In this document: piece after piece, positions 1-7,192 of the stretch
Numbering within the stretch: the stretch's first letter is position 1
Layout of the letters: the number at the start of each line of letters is the position of its first letter
Assembly: GCA_005786915.1 (NCBI GenBank)
Contig: SYCM01000071.1
Coordinates: forward strand, 1 to 14,432
Length of the DNA: 14,432 nt
Direction: 5' to 3'
From: Bacteroidota bacterium
Lineage (GTDB): Bacteria > Bacteroidota > Bacteroidia > Flavobacteriales > Schleiferiaceae
Position numbers and translations under genes: made by a program
The notes under the pieces: model-generated
Told to the model about the DNA's origin: nothing
Seen by the model: the letters and a program-made list of their open reading frames with translations, nothing else
Database searches by the model: none

Positions 1-653
1 CGGGGGCGAAGTTCGGGCAGGTGGTGCGGGCTGTGGAGGCTGCGGCCGTCGTACACCATTGCTTCGTACACCTCGTCGCTCAGGATCAGAGCCTCTTCGG
101 GGATAAGGGCCGACAGGCGCTCCCAATCTGGGCGGTCCCACAGCATACCGGTGGGGTTGTGCGGCGTGTTCACCACTATGGCCCGGGTGCGCGGACTTGC
201 CTTCGCCGCCAGCAACTCCCAGTCGACCTCAAAGCCCTCGGGGCCCAGCCGAAGCGAGACGCCCACGGGCGTTCCGCCCGCAGCCAGCACGGCCGGCCGG
301 TAGCAGTCGTAGGCGGGCTCGAGCAGAAGGACGTCGTCGCCGGGCCGCACCAGGGCCTGAAGCGCCGAAAAAAGTCCGAGGGTGGCGCCGGGCACCACCG
401 TTACCTCCCCCTCGCTCTGGTAGGACAGGCCGTTCCGGCGAAACTGATCCTCGGCGATGGCCTCGCGCAGCCCCAGGAGGCCAGGCATGGGCGCGTACTG
501 GGCAGATTCAGAGCGAAGCGCGTCGGCAAACGCCGCCAAAAGCTCAGGATCAGGACCAAATTCTGGAAAGCCTTGGGCCAAATTAAGCGCGCCGTGCTCC
601 TGCGCCCAGGCGGTCATCGTCGAAAAAATGCTGGGGCCAAAATCAGGTATCAT
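1..653 (-). CDS. Class I/II PLP-dependent aminotransferase, methionine-aminotransferase-like (partial, 3' end outside window)
   Basis: The first 217 codons are visible; the C-terminal half, including the PLP-binding lysine, lies beyond base 1. The reading starts at ATG 653..651, which overlaps the cytidine deaminase stop as ATGA, so the two genes are probably translationally coupled. Visible family marks are LAQGFPEFGPDPEL (about residues 25-38), AQYAPMPGLLGLREAIA in the first third, VVPGATLGLFSAL, the cofactor-binding loop NTPHNPTG (about residues 163-170) and SDEVYEAMVYDG (about 193-204), whose Asp and Tyr contact PLP. The pattern SQGFP...NTPHNPTG...SDEVYE is typical of the YbdL/kynurenine-aminotransferase-like group, which transfers the amino group of methionine or aromatic amino acids to a 2-oxo acid in the cytosol. 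Substrate cannot be fixed from this fragment. It is the last visible gene of the left operon. The fold assignment is firm; the substrate is inference. Confidence 0.9.
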   Translation of the reverse strand, partial: MIPDFGPSIFSTMTAWAQEHGALNLAQGFPEFGPDPELLAAFADALRSESAQYAPMPGLLGLREAIAEDQFRRNGLSYQSEGEVTVVPGATLGLFSALQALVRPGDDVLLLEPAYDCYRPAVLAAGGTPVGVSLRLGPEGFEVDWELLAAKASPRTRAIVVNTPHNPTGMLWDRPDWERLSALIPEEALILSDEVYEAMVYDGRSLHSPHHLPELRP

Positions 654-1126
654 CCGCGAAGGTCCGACGGGGTGAACGCCAAGGGGAGCAGGTCTCGGGC
701 GTCGGCCAGCAGCCACACGTCGCCTTCTTCGGCGGCCATAATCAGCTCCAGCGGCGATTGCTGGCGGGCGTGCTGTTCCATTAGGGCCTGTCTGCACATC
801 CCACAGGGCGCCAAGGGGACTTTGGCGGGCCCCGACGGCGGACGGTAGGCGACGGCCATAGCCGTTACCGCTTCGCCGGGGGCGATGCTGCTGGCCGCAC
901 TAAGGGCCACCCGCTCGGCGCAGATGCCCACTGGGTACGAGGCGTTTTCTTGGTTGGTGCCCACGACCACCGTGTCGTTGGCCAGGCGAACGGCGGCGGC
1001 GACGCGAAATCCAGAATAGGGCGCATGGGCCTGGTCCAACGCCGCGAGCGCCGCGTCGAGCAAGGCTCTGCGGGCGGGATCCACAGCGTGCCGGGGCACT
1101 TCGTCGAGGAGCAGTTCCAACTTCAT
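650..1126 (-). CDS. cdd: Cytidine deaminase
   Basis: A 158-residue protein that should hydrolyse cytidine/deoxycytidine to uridine/deoxyuridine in pyrimidine salvage (cytosolic, zinc enzyme). It shows the full signature: NQENASYP (58-65) for nucleoside binding, CAE at 69-71 (first zinc Cys and the catalytic Glu71), and PCGMC at 107-111 (zinc ligands Cys108 and Cys111). Length is slightly above the 130-145 usual for the short homotetrameric class, with a longer N-terminus (MKLELLLDEVPRHAVDP). The ATG at 1126 directly follows a GAGGT-like stretch, too close for a classical ribosome site. It starts 39 bases after the kinase gene and overlaps the aminotransferase start, so it is probably co-transcribed with both. 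Nothing in the sequence links nucleoside salvage directly to the sugar genes upstream. Confidence 0.95.
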   Translation of the reverse strand: MKLELLLDEVPRHAVDPARRALLDAALAALDQAHAPYSGFRVAAAVRLANDTVVVGTNQENASYPVGICAERVALSAASSIAPGEAVTAMAVAYRPPSGPAKVPLAPCGMCRQALMEQHARQQSPLELIMAAEEGDVWLLADARDLLPLAFTPSDLRG

Positions 1127-1134
1127 ACCTCAAA

Positions 1135-1150
1135 CCTAATGCGAATTAGG
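1135..1150. repeat. Short perfect inverted repeat between kinase and cdd
   Basis: CCTAAT-GCGA-ATTAGG forms a six-base-pair perfect stem with a four-base loop in the 39-base gap upstream of cdd. There is no following T-run on either strand, so it is not a classical terminator. It could be an mRNA-processing or stability hairpin in the operon transcript, or a coincidence. Confidence 0.4.
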
Positions 1151-1165
1151 CCATCCTGCGGCATG

Positions 1166-2101
1166 TCAGCCCTGGTTGCGGACCATGCTCGCGTGCAGTT
1201 CGAGCTGGTTCCGTGTCCGCACCCAGTTGTGGCCGGGGTAGGATTCGGGGTAGTAGCCCGCTCCTGATGCCGCGTCGCCGGCAAAGCGAAGCGCCTGGAT
1301 CCACGTGAGGTAGGCGGGCATGGCGCGAACCTGCTCCGCGCGGGCTTCGGCGGCCCGAAATTCGCCGGCATAGCCCTCCCAAAGCGCTTCAAACACCTTT
1401 GGATCCAGGTCGTTGCCTTTGGGGTCGTCTTCGTCGCGGAGCGCCGCTGCGCTGCGCACCAAATCACCAAAATCGCTGCCCAGGTACCCCGGCTGAAGCG
1501 TGTCCAAGTCGACCGCCCGAAGGCCCTCTTCGCCCAAAAGCACGTTGCTCCGCTTGGCGTCGTGGTGCTGCACCGCGGGCATCAGGCGGGCTTCTAGGGA
1601 CTGGTAGGGCTGGGACCAGGCCTCCAGTTCGAGGGCGAGGTCGGCATAGGCTTGCGGAACCTGATTGCGCACCGCGACCCATTGCGCGGACCGGATCCGC
1701 GCGCTGTGAAAGTCGGGCAAGACGCAGGCCCACGGCTGGGGTGCCCGGTTGAGTTCGGCGTTGAAGCGGCCCCAAAAGGCCCCGAGCTCGTGCGGCGTGG
1801 CTTCCCGCGTTCCCGCGTCCACCCACCGAAAAATCCGCCACGCCTCCGAACTGTGCACGGCGCCGTCCCGGCGGCGTTCGGGCGTTACGGCGAAGCGCGA
1901 GGCCGAAGAATCCGCCACGAGCCTGAGGTTGTGCTCGATGGCTTCCAGGTTGGCAAACACGCTGCGGTTCACCTGCTGCACGAAGCGAGCGCTCCCGTCG
2001 TCCCAGGTCGCGCAAAAACTCGCGTTGATCAAGCCGCCAGATATCGGACGCAGCGCACGGGGCGCAGTCAGTCCCCAATCCGCCCAATCAATACTGATCA
2101 T
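1166..2101 (-). CDS. NahK-like N-acetylhexosamine 1-kinase (aminoglycoside phosphotransferase fold)
   Basis: A 311-residue protein-kinase-like-fold sugar kinase of the APH/choline kinase superfamily. The nucleotide-binding N-lobe carries SGGLINASF (21-29) and QQVN (42-45). The Brenner motif HHDAKRSN (179-186) supplies catalytic Asp181 and Asn186, and VDLDTLQPG (197-205) supplies the metal-binding Asp. DFGDLVRSA and a C-terminal ALRFAGD...YY...HNWVRTRNQ (270-299) match my memory of the N-acetylhexosamine 1-kinase group, which phosphorylates GlcNAc/GalNAc at the anomeric hydroxyl. The ATG at 2101 lies inside the last codons of the GH109 gene (14-base overlap), implying coupled translation. Location next to an N-acetylgalactosaminidase and a nucleotidyltransferase supports an amino-sugar substrate. 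AmgK-type MurNAc/GlcNAc kinase activity, or homoserine kinase-like activity, cannot be excluded by eye. No signal peptide; cytosolic. Confidence 0.82.
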   Translation of the reverse strand: MISIDWADWGLTAPRALRPISGGLINASFCATWDDGSARFVQQVNRSVFANLEAIEHNLRLVADSSASRFAVTPERRRDGAVHSSEAWRIFRWVDAGTREATPHELGAFWGRFNAELNRAPQPWACVLPDFHSARIRSAQWVAVRNQVPQAYADLALELEAWSQPYQSLEARLMPAVQHHDAKRSNVLLGEEGLRAVDLDTLQPGYLGSDFGDLVRSAAALRDEDDPKGNDLDPKVFEALWEGYAGEFRAAEARAEQVRAMPAYLTWIQALRFAGDAASGAGYYPESYPGHNWVRTRNQLELHASMVRNQG

Positions 2102-3464
2102 TCAGTCCAAAAACTGGGGCGCGCGCGACCCAGGCGCCGCGGGTAAAATCGGGAATTGCCTGCGGAGCCGACCCCTCAGCAATCGACTTTTCGCTCAACG
2201 GGGTGATCGAATACCACGTGGCCAGATCGTACACGTCCATCGGGAAGGGCTCCCGGCGCTTCAGGCATTCCACGAACGCGTGGTCGACAAAAAAGTCCAT
2301 GCCTCCGTGCCCGGCGCCCGCCGCAGATGCCGCATAGCGGGCCCAAAGCGGGTGGTCGTTTGCCGCGAGAATTTCTTGGGTGTTGGCCCAGCGGTGGCTG
2401 TGCTTCATCGAATCCTCGAAGTAAATGTGGCCTTGGTCGAGTCCGCCCCAGCCGAAATCCTGCCAAATCCCCCGGGTGCCCTGAACGCGGAACCCCAAAT
2501 TGTAGGGCCTCTGAAGCGACGTGTCGTGGGTGAGCAAAATCGTTTCACCGTGGGCGCAGGCAATCGTAGTCGTCACCACGTCGCCGCAGGCAAACTCCAC
2601 TTGGGCGTTGGGGTGGTCGGCGCCTCCTTGGCGCACCACGTAGTCGTGCAGTCCCCGGGCTTTGCTCGACATCGACGTGAGGTGGGTGAGGCGGTTGCCC
2701 CGATTGATGTCCATCATCACGGCCACCGGCCCCAGTCCGTGGGTCGGGTAAAGTTCCCCGTTGCGCTTCACGTAATGGTCGGTACGCCACTGCGATTCGC
2801 TGTAGCCCTTCTCAGCGCCAAATTCCACGCCTTTGCCGTAGGGCGACTTGCCGTCGTTGAACAGCACGCCGCGCAGGTCGTGCTGATAGCCTCCTTGGCC
2901 GTGCACTAATTCGCCGAACATTCCCTGGCGGACCATGTGGAGGACCGCCATTACGTCGCGCCGGTAGCACACGTTTTCCAGGGCCATCAGCGGCGTTCCG
3001 GTGCGCTCGCTCGCGTCGACGAGGTCCCAGCATTCCTGGACGCTGAGGGCGCCGCCCACCTCCATGGCCACCGCAACCTTGGCCTCAAGTGCGGCCAGAC
3101 CGTGGGCCCGGTGCCATTCCCAAGGGCTGCTGACGAACACGGCGTCCAGGCGTTCGCGTTCGAGCATGCGCAGGTAGTCGTGCGGACCCTCGGCATACAC
3201 TTTGGGCTTGGTTTTGCCTGCCTTGCGGACCAGTTCCAGGGCTTGCTCCATCATGTGCGCTTGCGGATCGGCCAAGGCGACCACCTCGACGTCGCTGCGC
3301 TGCAGCATCAGTTCAAGGTGGTTTTGCCCGCGCAATCCGGTGGCAATGAATCCGATCCGAAGCCGGTCGCGGCCCAGATCGGTCCATCCGTAGGCCAAAG
3401 AGGGGAGGAGTGCGGCCCCCGCGGTAGCCAGGCCGGTGGTGCGCAAAAAACTTCTGCGGTTCAT
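2088..3464 (-). CDS. GH109 family NAD-dependent glycosidase (alpha-N-acetylgalactosaminidase type), Tat-exported
   Basis: A 458-residue Gfo/Idh/MocA-fold protein matching the GH109 family. These enzymes hydrolyse terminal alpha-N-acetylgalactosaminides through a transient redox mechanism with tightly bound NAD+. The N-terminus MNRRSFLRTTGLATAGAALL is a twin-arginine signal, fitting export of a folded cofactor-loaded enzyme. The Rossmann stretch is at 37-49 (IGFIATGLRGQNH). Key motifs follow: VSSPWEWH (111-118), LENVCYRRD (162-170), GGYQHDLR (191-198), YPTHGLGP (239-246), MMDINRGNR (250-258), THDTSLQRPYNLGF (312-325), GAGHGGMD (383-390). From memory, the functional residues of the Elizabethkingia enzyme (Glu149, Tyr179, His181, Tyr225, His228) fall at Glu163, Tyr193, His195, Tyr239 and His242 here, a constant offset of 14. 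All are present, so it should be active. It overlaps the nucleotidyltransferase stop by ATGA. Exact glycan target unknown. Confidence 0.93.
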   Translation of the reverse strand: MNRRSFLRTTGLATAGAALLPSLAYGWTDLGRDRLRIGFIATGLRGQNHLELMLQRSDVEVVALADPQAHMMEQALELVRKAGKTKPKVYAEGPHDYLRMLERERLDAVFVSSPWEWHRAHGLAALEAKVAVAMEVGGALSVQECWDLVDASERTGTPLMALENVCYRRDVMAVLHMVRQGMFGELVHGQGGYQHDLRGVLFNDGKSPYGKGVEFGAEKGYSESQWRTDHYVKRNGELYPTHGLGPVAVMMDINRGNRLTHLTSMSSKARGLHDYVVRQGGADHPNAQVEFACGDVVTTTIACAHGETILLTHDTSLQRPYNLGFRVQGTRGIWQDFGWGGLDQGHIYFEDSMKHSHRWANTQEILAANDHPLWARYAASAAGAGHGGMDFFVDHAFVECLKRREPFPMDVYDLATWYSITPLSEKSIAEGSAPQAIPDFTRGAWVARAPVFGLNDQY

Positions 3465-4204
3465 AAGTGGTCCATTTTACGTTGAGAAAAGTACGCCTGA
3501 ACCCGGTCAAGATCCTGGGCATAAGTCAGGCCGAGCCACTCGCTTCCCCTGGGGTCAACGGCGACGGAAATCCCGTTGCGCAGTCCAACTTCTATGGCTT
3601 CAGGGATTCCGAATTCGCCTGGATTTTGGGCCGCCGAAGGCCACCAGTCCAAGGTGCTTGCCTGAAGCACCCACGCGTTCATCGAGACGGGCGGATCCTG
3701 AAGCCGTTCCGCGTCTGCGGGTTCCAGCCCGAAATGCTCGACGATTCCGGTGAGGAAGGACGATCGGTCGACCTGGAGGATCGCCCGGTTCACCGGGCCG
3801 TGCCGGCTGCAGACTTTTGATAGGGGGTAGGCTAGGGCTGCGTTCGTGCCAACCTCCACCCACGACCTGCCCGACTCCCAAAGGCCTCCGTAGTAGTCGT
3901 CGGCATTGCCCACCATCACCGAATCGGCCCCCAGCGCTACGGCGCGGCTCAAGCCGAGCCGCAGGGCGTCTGCGGTGCCCCTTGCGGCATCTTGGATCAC
4001 AAAAAACACGGGGATCGGCCAGGATTTTGCCGTCCATAACGGCAGGTGCTCCTCCCGCACGACGAGCACCGCGGCACGAGCGCCCGCCTGCGCCGCGTCG
4101 CCCACACTGAACTGGGCCAAGCACGCCCCCGAAGGATGTACCGCAGCGAGTTGCTTGGGTCCGCCAAAGCGGGTGCCCTGGCCGGCGGCAAGCAGTACCA
4201 GCAT
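3461..4204 (-). CDS. Sugar-phosphate nucleotidyltransferase (MobA/IspD-like NTP transferase)
   Basis: About 247 residues in a nucleotidyltransferase (GT-A-like) Rossmann fold. The N-terminus carries LLAAGQGTRFGGPKQL, the nucleotide-binding loop with the conserved Lys-Gln. GTADALRLGL and the metal-site stretch GNADDYYGG follow in the first half. The family transfers NMP from an NTP to a sugar phosphate or similar acceptor. I prefer ATG 4204, which puts the strand and glycine-rich loop at the very N-terminus as usual. A TTG at 4222 would add six residues (an in-frame stop lies just upstream at about 4240). It is the first gene of the left minus-strand operon, ahead of GH109 (ATGA overlap) and the NahK-like kinase. 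That context suggests the acceptor is the hexosamine 1-phosphate made by the kinase. MobA-type molybdenum cofactor or CTP-type transfer is less likely from context but not excluded. Confidence 0.8.
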   Translation of the reverse strand: MLVLLAAGQGTRFGGPKQLAAVHPSGACLAQFSVGDAAQAGARAAVLVVREEHLPLWTAKSWPIPVFFVIQDAARGTADALRLGLSRAVALGADSVMVGNADDYYGGLWESGRSWVEVGTNAALAYPLSKVCSRHGPVNRAILQVDRSSFLTGIVEHFGLEPADAERLQDPPVSMNAWVLQASTLDWWPSAAQNPGEFGIPEAIEVGLRNGISVAVDPRGSEWLGLTYAQDLDRVQAYFSQRKMDHL

Positions 4205-4369
4205 GAAGCGGGCCGTCACCAACGGAAGCGATTTACATTAAAATAACCTATGCCCACCATAAGAAAAGCTTGTGGAGAAAATGTCCTTAAGGGAACTAAC
4301 ATTGTCATTAAATCACCATGGTTCGGGTAGCCATCAGGTCATCCATGAACCGAATTTAACGACAACCTC
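4205..4369. other. Divergent intergenic region between the sugar operon and the envelope operon
   Basis: This AT-richer stretch must hold the promoters of two divergent operons. I see no strict TAnnTTTG element on either strand. The closest on the plus strand is TAACATTG near 4297, one mismatch, with a TTG 24 bases upstream, outside the usual spacing. TGTGGAGAA at 4271..4279 is one mismatch from a DnaA box but stands alone. No gene is evident here. Confidence 0.4.
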
Positions 4370-4900
4370 ATGCATTTAATTCATAAAAAATTCTCGGTGT
4401 TCGCATTGGCGCTCGTCGGGCTGCTCTCCGCGTGCTCCGGCGGCTCGGGCGAAATCCACACGGTGGAGCTGAGCAACGCAGAAGTGGTGCTCGAAGGTCC
4501 TTTGTTTGCGGGCCCCAATCAGGGTCAATATGCCTTCGCCGTCGACTTGGCCAGCGAGTTGGGCGATCAGTACCACGAAGGAATGCAAATCAAAACGGCA
4601 CGCCTGAAATCAGCCGAAGTCGTCGTCACGGACAGCTTGGGCATGGACCAACTGAATTCCTTCGTGCTTTCGCTCGCCAGCGACAACCCTGAGGTTTCTA
4701 TGCTCGAAGTGGCCTTCAAAAACCCATTGCCCAAGGAATCGGCCACCGTGGCCCTGGACTTGGCGCCTGAAGCGGAACTTGACGCGCTGCTCCGCGAAGG
4801 AACCGTGTACTTGGTCCTGGACGCCGACCTCGCCGAGGACCTCCTCGAGGGAAGCCGCACCTTCCGCGTAAACCTCTCTTTTGAATTGACTGCCAAATAA
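4370..4900 (+). CDS. Lipoprotein of unknown function
   Basis: A 176-residue protein with a lipoprotein signal: MHLIHKKFSVFALALVGLLSAC, lipobox LSAC with Cys22 as the lipidated residue. The tail after Cys (SGGSGEIHT) is Gly/Ser-rich. The mature part is acidic and rich in alternating beta-type segments (TVELSNAEVVLEGP, IKTARLKSAEVVVTDSLG, RTFRVNLSFELT at the C-terminus), suggesting a small beta-sandwich domain. I recognise no family. It is the first gene of a three-gene plus-strand cluster and ends 8 bases before the DUF2147 gene. A role at the outer membrane together with its two neighbours is inference from order only. Confidence 0.75.
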   Translation: MHLIHKKFSVFALALVGLLSACSGGSGEIHTVELSNAEVVLEGPLFAGPNQGQYAFAVDLASELGDQYHEGMQIKTARLKSAEVVVTDSLGMDQLNSFVLSLASDNPEVSMLEVAFKNPLPKESATVALDLAPEAELDALLREGTVYLVLDADLAEDLLEGSRTFRVNLSFELTAK

Positions 4901-4908
4901 ATCCTGCT

Positions 4909-5382
4909 ATGTTTCGAAAAATTGCCCTTTGGACCGCTTCCGCACTGATCGCGTTTACGTCCCTCCATTTTGACCTTCAAGAAGCTCCGGGCGACAAGCT
5001 CGTGGGCGTTTGGGAACCCAGCAACGGCCGCGCCCGCGTGAAAATTGACCGAATCGGCACCAAGTACTACGGCCGAATCGTATGGTTGATTGAGCCGAAC
5101 GACCCCGAAACGGGCCTGCCCAAAACCGACAAAAACAACCCAGACCCGGCCCTGCAAAAAGTTCCGCTCAAAGGCTACCGCATGCTCAAGGATTTTGTGT
5201 ACCAGCCCGACGGCACATGGTCTGAGGGAACCATTTACGACCCATTGAACGGCAGCACCTACAACTGCGTGATCAAGATGAAGGACAAGAACACCCTTGA
5301 GATTCGCGGGTACATCGGCGTTCAGGCCCTCGGGCGTACCGACGTATGGAAGCGTTTGGCGGTTCAACCCTCTAAAAAATGA
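4909..5382 (+). CDS. Exported DUF2147 family protein
   Basis: A 157-residue protein with an N-terminal signal peptide (MFRKIALWTASALIAFTSLHF, no lipobox Cys). The DUF2147 domain then fills nearly the whole mature chain: VGVWEPSNGRARVKI (32-46), YYGRIVWL (53-60), a Pro/Asp-rich loop DKNNPDPALQ, EGTIYDPLNGSTYNC (about 105-119) and LEIRGYIGVQALGRTDVWKR (about 130-149). The end of this run, RGYIG..LLGRT.xW, is the family hallmark. DUF2147 proteins are periplasmic or surface beta-barrel-like domains of unknown biochemical role, widespread in Bacteroidota and Proteobacteria. It sits 8 bases after the lipoprotein gene and overlaps the next start codon (ATGA), so all three are probably one transcript. 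Confidence 0.93.
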   Translation: MFRKIALWTASALIAFTSLHFDLQEAPGDKLVGVWEPSNGRARVKIDRIGTKYYGRIVWLIEPNDPETGLPKTDKNNPDPALQKVPLKGYRMLKDFVYQPDGTWSEGTIYDPLNGSTYNCVIKMKDKNTLEIRGYIGVQALGRTDVWKRLAVQPSKK

Positions 5383-6482
5383 GCATGCTTCGAAGTTCCC
5401 TTGCGCTTCTGGCGGTCAGTTTGGCCGCCGGAGCGCTTCAGGCTCAAACCGACACGAGTGCGAACGAAGACTACAGCATGTACGACAACCTGGGGTTTGC
5501 CGACTCTGGGGCCAAACGCTACTGCAGTCCAAAAATTGAGGGTTTAAGTCCCGCGAAGCTCATTTCTTTAGGCTACGACGTTCAGGGCCCCTACGCCCTG
5601 GCGGCCGGTGACCTTTTGGCGTCCGACGGCAGCACCGTCCTAGGCCAAACGGCTCAAGTGCGGGCTACCCACGGAATTCGGGCGGCATTCAACATTCCGG
5701 TGGTATCTAAAACCCATCTGGTTTGGCAGATGGGAGCGAACTACTGGGCATCCAACTACACCTACGCCGACGAGGTCAACGCGACGTCCCATCCGCTTCA
5801 CCAAAGCCTTTCGGAACACGGATTGCGTACGGCAGGCGTGAGCACCACCGTCTTCAAGCCCTTGGACAGCAAGCGCTTCGTGCTGTTTCAAGGTAGTGCC
5901 GACTTAAGCGGATCCTACGGAATTGGCCTAATGCCTGCCGACTACCTGAAGTACTCGGCTGCGTTGATTTACGGCAAACGCCCCACCGAAAAAAAACAGT
6001 GGGGAGTTGGGGTTGCGCGGACCTACCGAGTGGGTGAATTGAACTACATTCCAGTGATTTTGTACAATTCCACCGACGCTTTGAACAAGTGGGGCGCTGA
6101 AGTGCTTTTTCCAGCACGTGCGCACGTTCGAAGGACTATTAATCCGCGAAACATGCTTTTTGCGGGCTACGAGTTGGAAGGTCAGTCGTTTCGCCTTTGG
6201 CAGAACCCAGGAAGCGGATTTGATCTTCGCAAAGAAGATCTTGAAATTCGCCGAGGCGAGGCCCGCCTTCGCGTAGTTTATGAGTGTTCGCTCAAGGACT
6301 TTATCTGGTTGTCGGTTCAGGCGGGCTACCGGGTGAATGCGCGCTACGACGTCGATCGTTTGGTGGGCGGACGCGAAATCTATCGTGCCTTTGGGCTGCT
6401 CCGCGACGACGCCTACGCCCAAGTAAACGGACTTGGGAATCCGCTCTACTTCAACGTGAGTTTGAACCTCGTCAGTCCCTAA
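5379..6482 (+). CDS. Predicted outer-membrane beta-barrel protein (DUF6268-like)
   Basis: A 367-residue protein with a cleavable signal peptide ending at about ALQAQ (residue 23). The mature chain has many amphipathic alternating stretches typical of barrel strands, for example AAFNIPVVSKTHLVWQMGANYW, FVLFQGSADLSGSYG, YSAALIYGK, WGVGVARTYRV, FIWLSVQAGYRVNARY and a C-terminal LYFNVSLNLVSP. Bacteroidota proteins with this layout are annotated as DUF6268 or generic outer-membrane beta-barrel proteins; I cannot name a substrate. The start ATG at 5379 overlaps the DUF2147 stop, so expression is probably coupled. Transcription ends at the hairpin starting at 6502. A single cysteine (RYCSP, near residue 49) lies in the N-terminal periplasmic or plug-like part. 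Confidence 0.7.
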   Translation: MSMLRSSLALLAVSLAAGALQAQTDTSANEDYSMYDNLGFADSGAKRYCSPKIEGLSPAKLISLGYDVQGPYALAAGDLLASDGSTVLGQTAQVRATHGIRAAFNIPVVSKTHLVWQMGANYWASNYTYADEVNATSHPLHQSLSEHGLRTAGVSTTVFKPLDSKRFVLFQGSADLSGSYGIGLMPADYLKYSAALIYGKRPTEKKQWGVGVARTYRVGELNYIPVILYNSTDALNKWGAEVLFPARAHVRRTINPRNMLFAGYELEGQSFRLWQNPGSGFDLRKEDLEIRRGEARLRVVYECSLKDFIWLSVQAGYRVNARYDVDRLVGGREIYRAFGLLRDDAYAQVNGLGNPLYFNVSLNLVSP

Positions 6483-6501
6483 ACGAAACGGGCCGAAACG
6501 C

Positions 6502-6531
6502 AAAAGCCCCGCCGTTTGGCGGGGCTTTTTT
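6502..6531. terminator. Strong bidirectional intrinsic terminator
   Basis: A 12-base-pair perfect stem, AAAAGCCCCGCC / GGCGGGGCTTTT, has a GTTT loop and is flanked by T on the plus strand and by A upstream (T-run for the minus strand). It lies between the converging ends of the barrel gene (6482) and the YceI-family gene (6551) and should stop transcription from both sides. Confidence 0.95.
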
Positions 6532-6550
6532 GTTCGAAGTCCTAACTCAA

Positions 6551-7162
6551 TTAAAGAGCCGGAGTCGCAACTACCGTGAAGGTGATGGTGATGTCGTCCG
6601 AAAGAACGTAGTCCTTTACGAAGTGCTTCCAGCTTACGCCGTGCTTTTGGCGGTCGAAAACCAAGGTTCCGGTGAAGGTGGCACCTGATTCAGAAACCTG
6701 AAGGTTGCTGATTTCCAGCTGCTCGTCAACCGTTACTCCTTTTACCGTGAGTTTGCCGTTCACCTTGTCTAGGCCTTCAGCGCTTACCACTTCAAACGTG
6801 GCCGTCGGGAACGAATCCAAGCCAAAGAAGTCGTCGGTAGCCAAGTGGGCCACGAGATCCGTAGCGCGACCGCCGTCTTGATCCTTGTACGAAGCGCTGT
6901 CGGTCGGCCAAATGCTGGTCATGTCGATGGTGAAGGTTCCGCCTACAATTTGGCTGTCGGCAACTTCAACCGTGCCTGAAGCAAGTTTTACCGTTCCGTT
7001 GTGGCCGTACACGCCCACGACTTCACCTTTCCATTCTACGTTCGAGGCAGCAACGTCCACCGTGTATGAGGTAGAAGCGGCAACTTCGGTTTCTTCGGCT
7101 TTGTTGGAGCACGATGCGGCAACGACCGCGAGGGCAGCAGCAGCGATAAATGATTTGTTCAT
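6551..7162 (-). CDS. YceI-family lipoprotein
   Basis: A 203-residue protein starting at ATG 7162 with the lipoprotein signal MNKSFIAAAALAVVAASC (Cys18 lipidated). An acidic linker (SNKAEETEVAAS) leads to a complete YceI domain: YTVDVAASNVEWKGEVVGVYGHNGTVKLASG near the N-terminus, GGTFTIDMTSI, HLATDDFFGLDSFPTATFEV, VNGKLTVKGVT and a C-terminal DDITITFTVVATP. YceI proteins form a lipocalin-like beta-barrel that binds isoprenoid or other amphiphilic ligands in the periplasm. Physiological ligands are mostly unknown, and links to isoprenoid quinones and to stress or acid response have been reported. An in-frame extension to 7213 is rejected because it lacks signal-peptide character and overlaps the promoter. 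The gene is monocistronic, with its own promoter just upstream (7193..7222) and the shared terminator downstream. Confidence 0.93.
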   Translation of the reverse strand: MNKSFIAAAALAVVAASCSNKAEETEVAASTSYTVDVAASNVEWKGEVVGVYGHNGTVKLASGTVEVADSQIVGGTFTIDMTSIWPTDSASYKDQDGGRATDLVAHLATDDFFGLDSFPTATFEVVSAEGLDKVNGKLTVKGVTVDEQLEISNLQVSESGATFTGTLVFDRQKHGVSWKHFVKDYVLSDDITITFTVVATPAL

Positions 7163-7192
7163 GTGAATTAGTGTGTTTTTTGTTTGTGACTG

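Noticed and set aside
21..848. A 275-codon open frame on the plus strand
   Set aside because: It is antisense to the aminotransferase and cytidine deaminase, whose motifs are continuous on the minus strand.
1135..1150. Inverted repeat as a terminator
   Set aside because: Short stem, no T-run on either strand, and located inside a tightly packed same-strand gene cluster.
1749..2909. A 386-codon open frame on the plus strand
   Set aside because: It lies antisense to the kinase and GH109 genes, both with clear motifs; its translation is Arg/His/Val-rich without domain character, as expected for a GC-rich shadow frame.
4271..4279. TGTGGAGAA as a DnaA box
   Set aside because: One mismatch to the consensus and no neighbouring boxes, so most likely chance.
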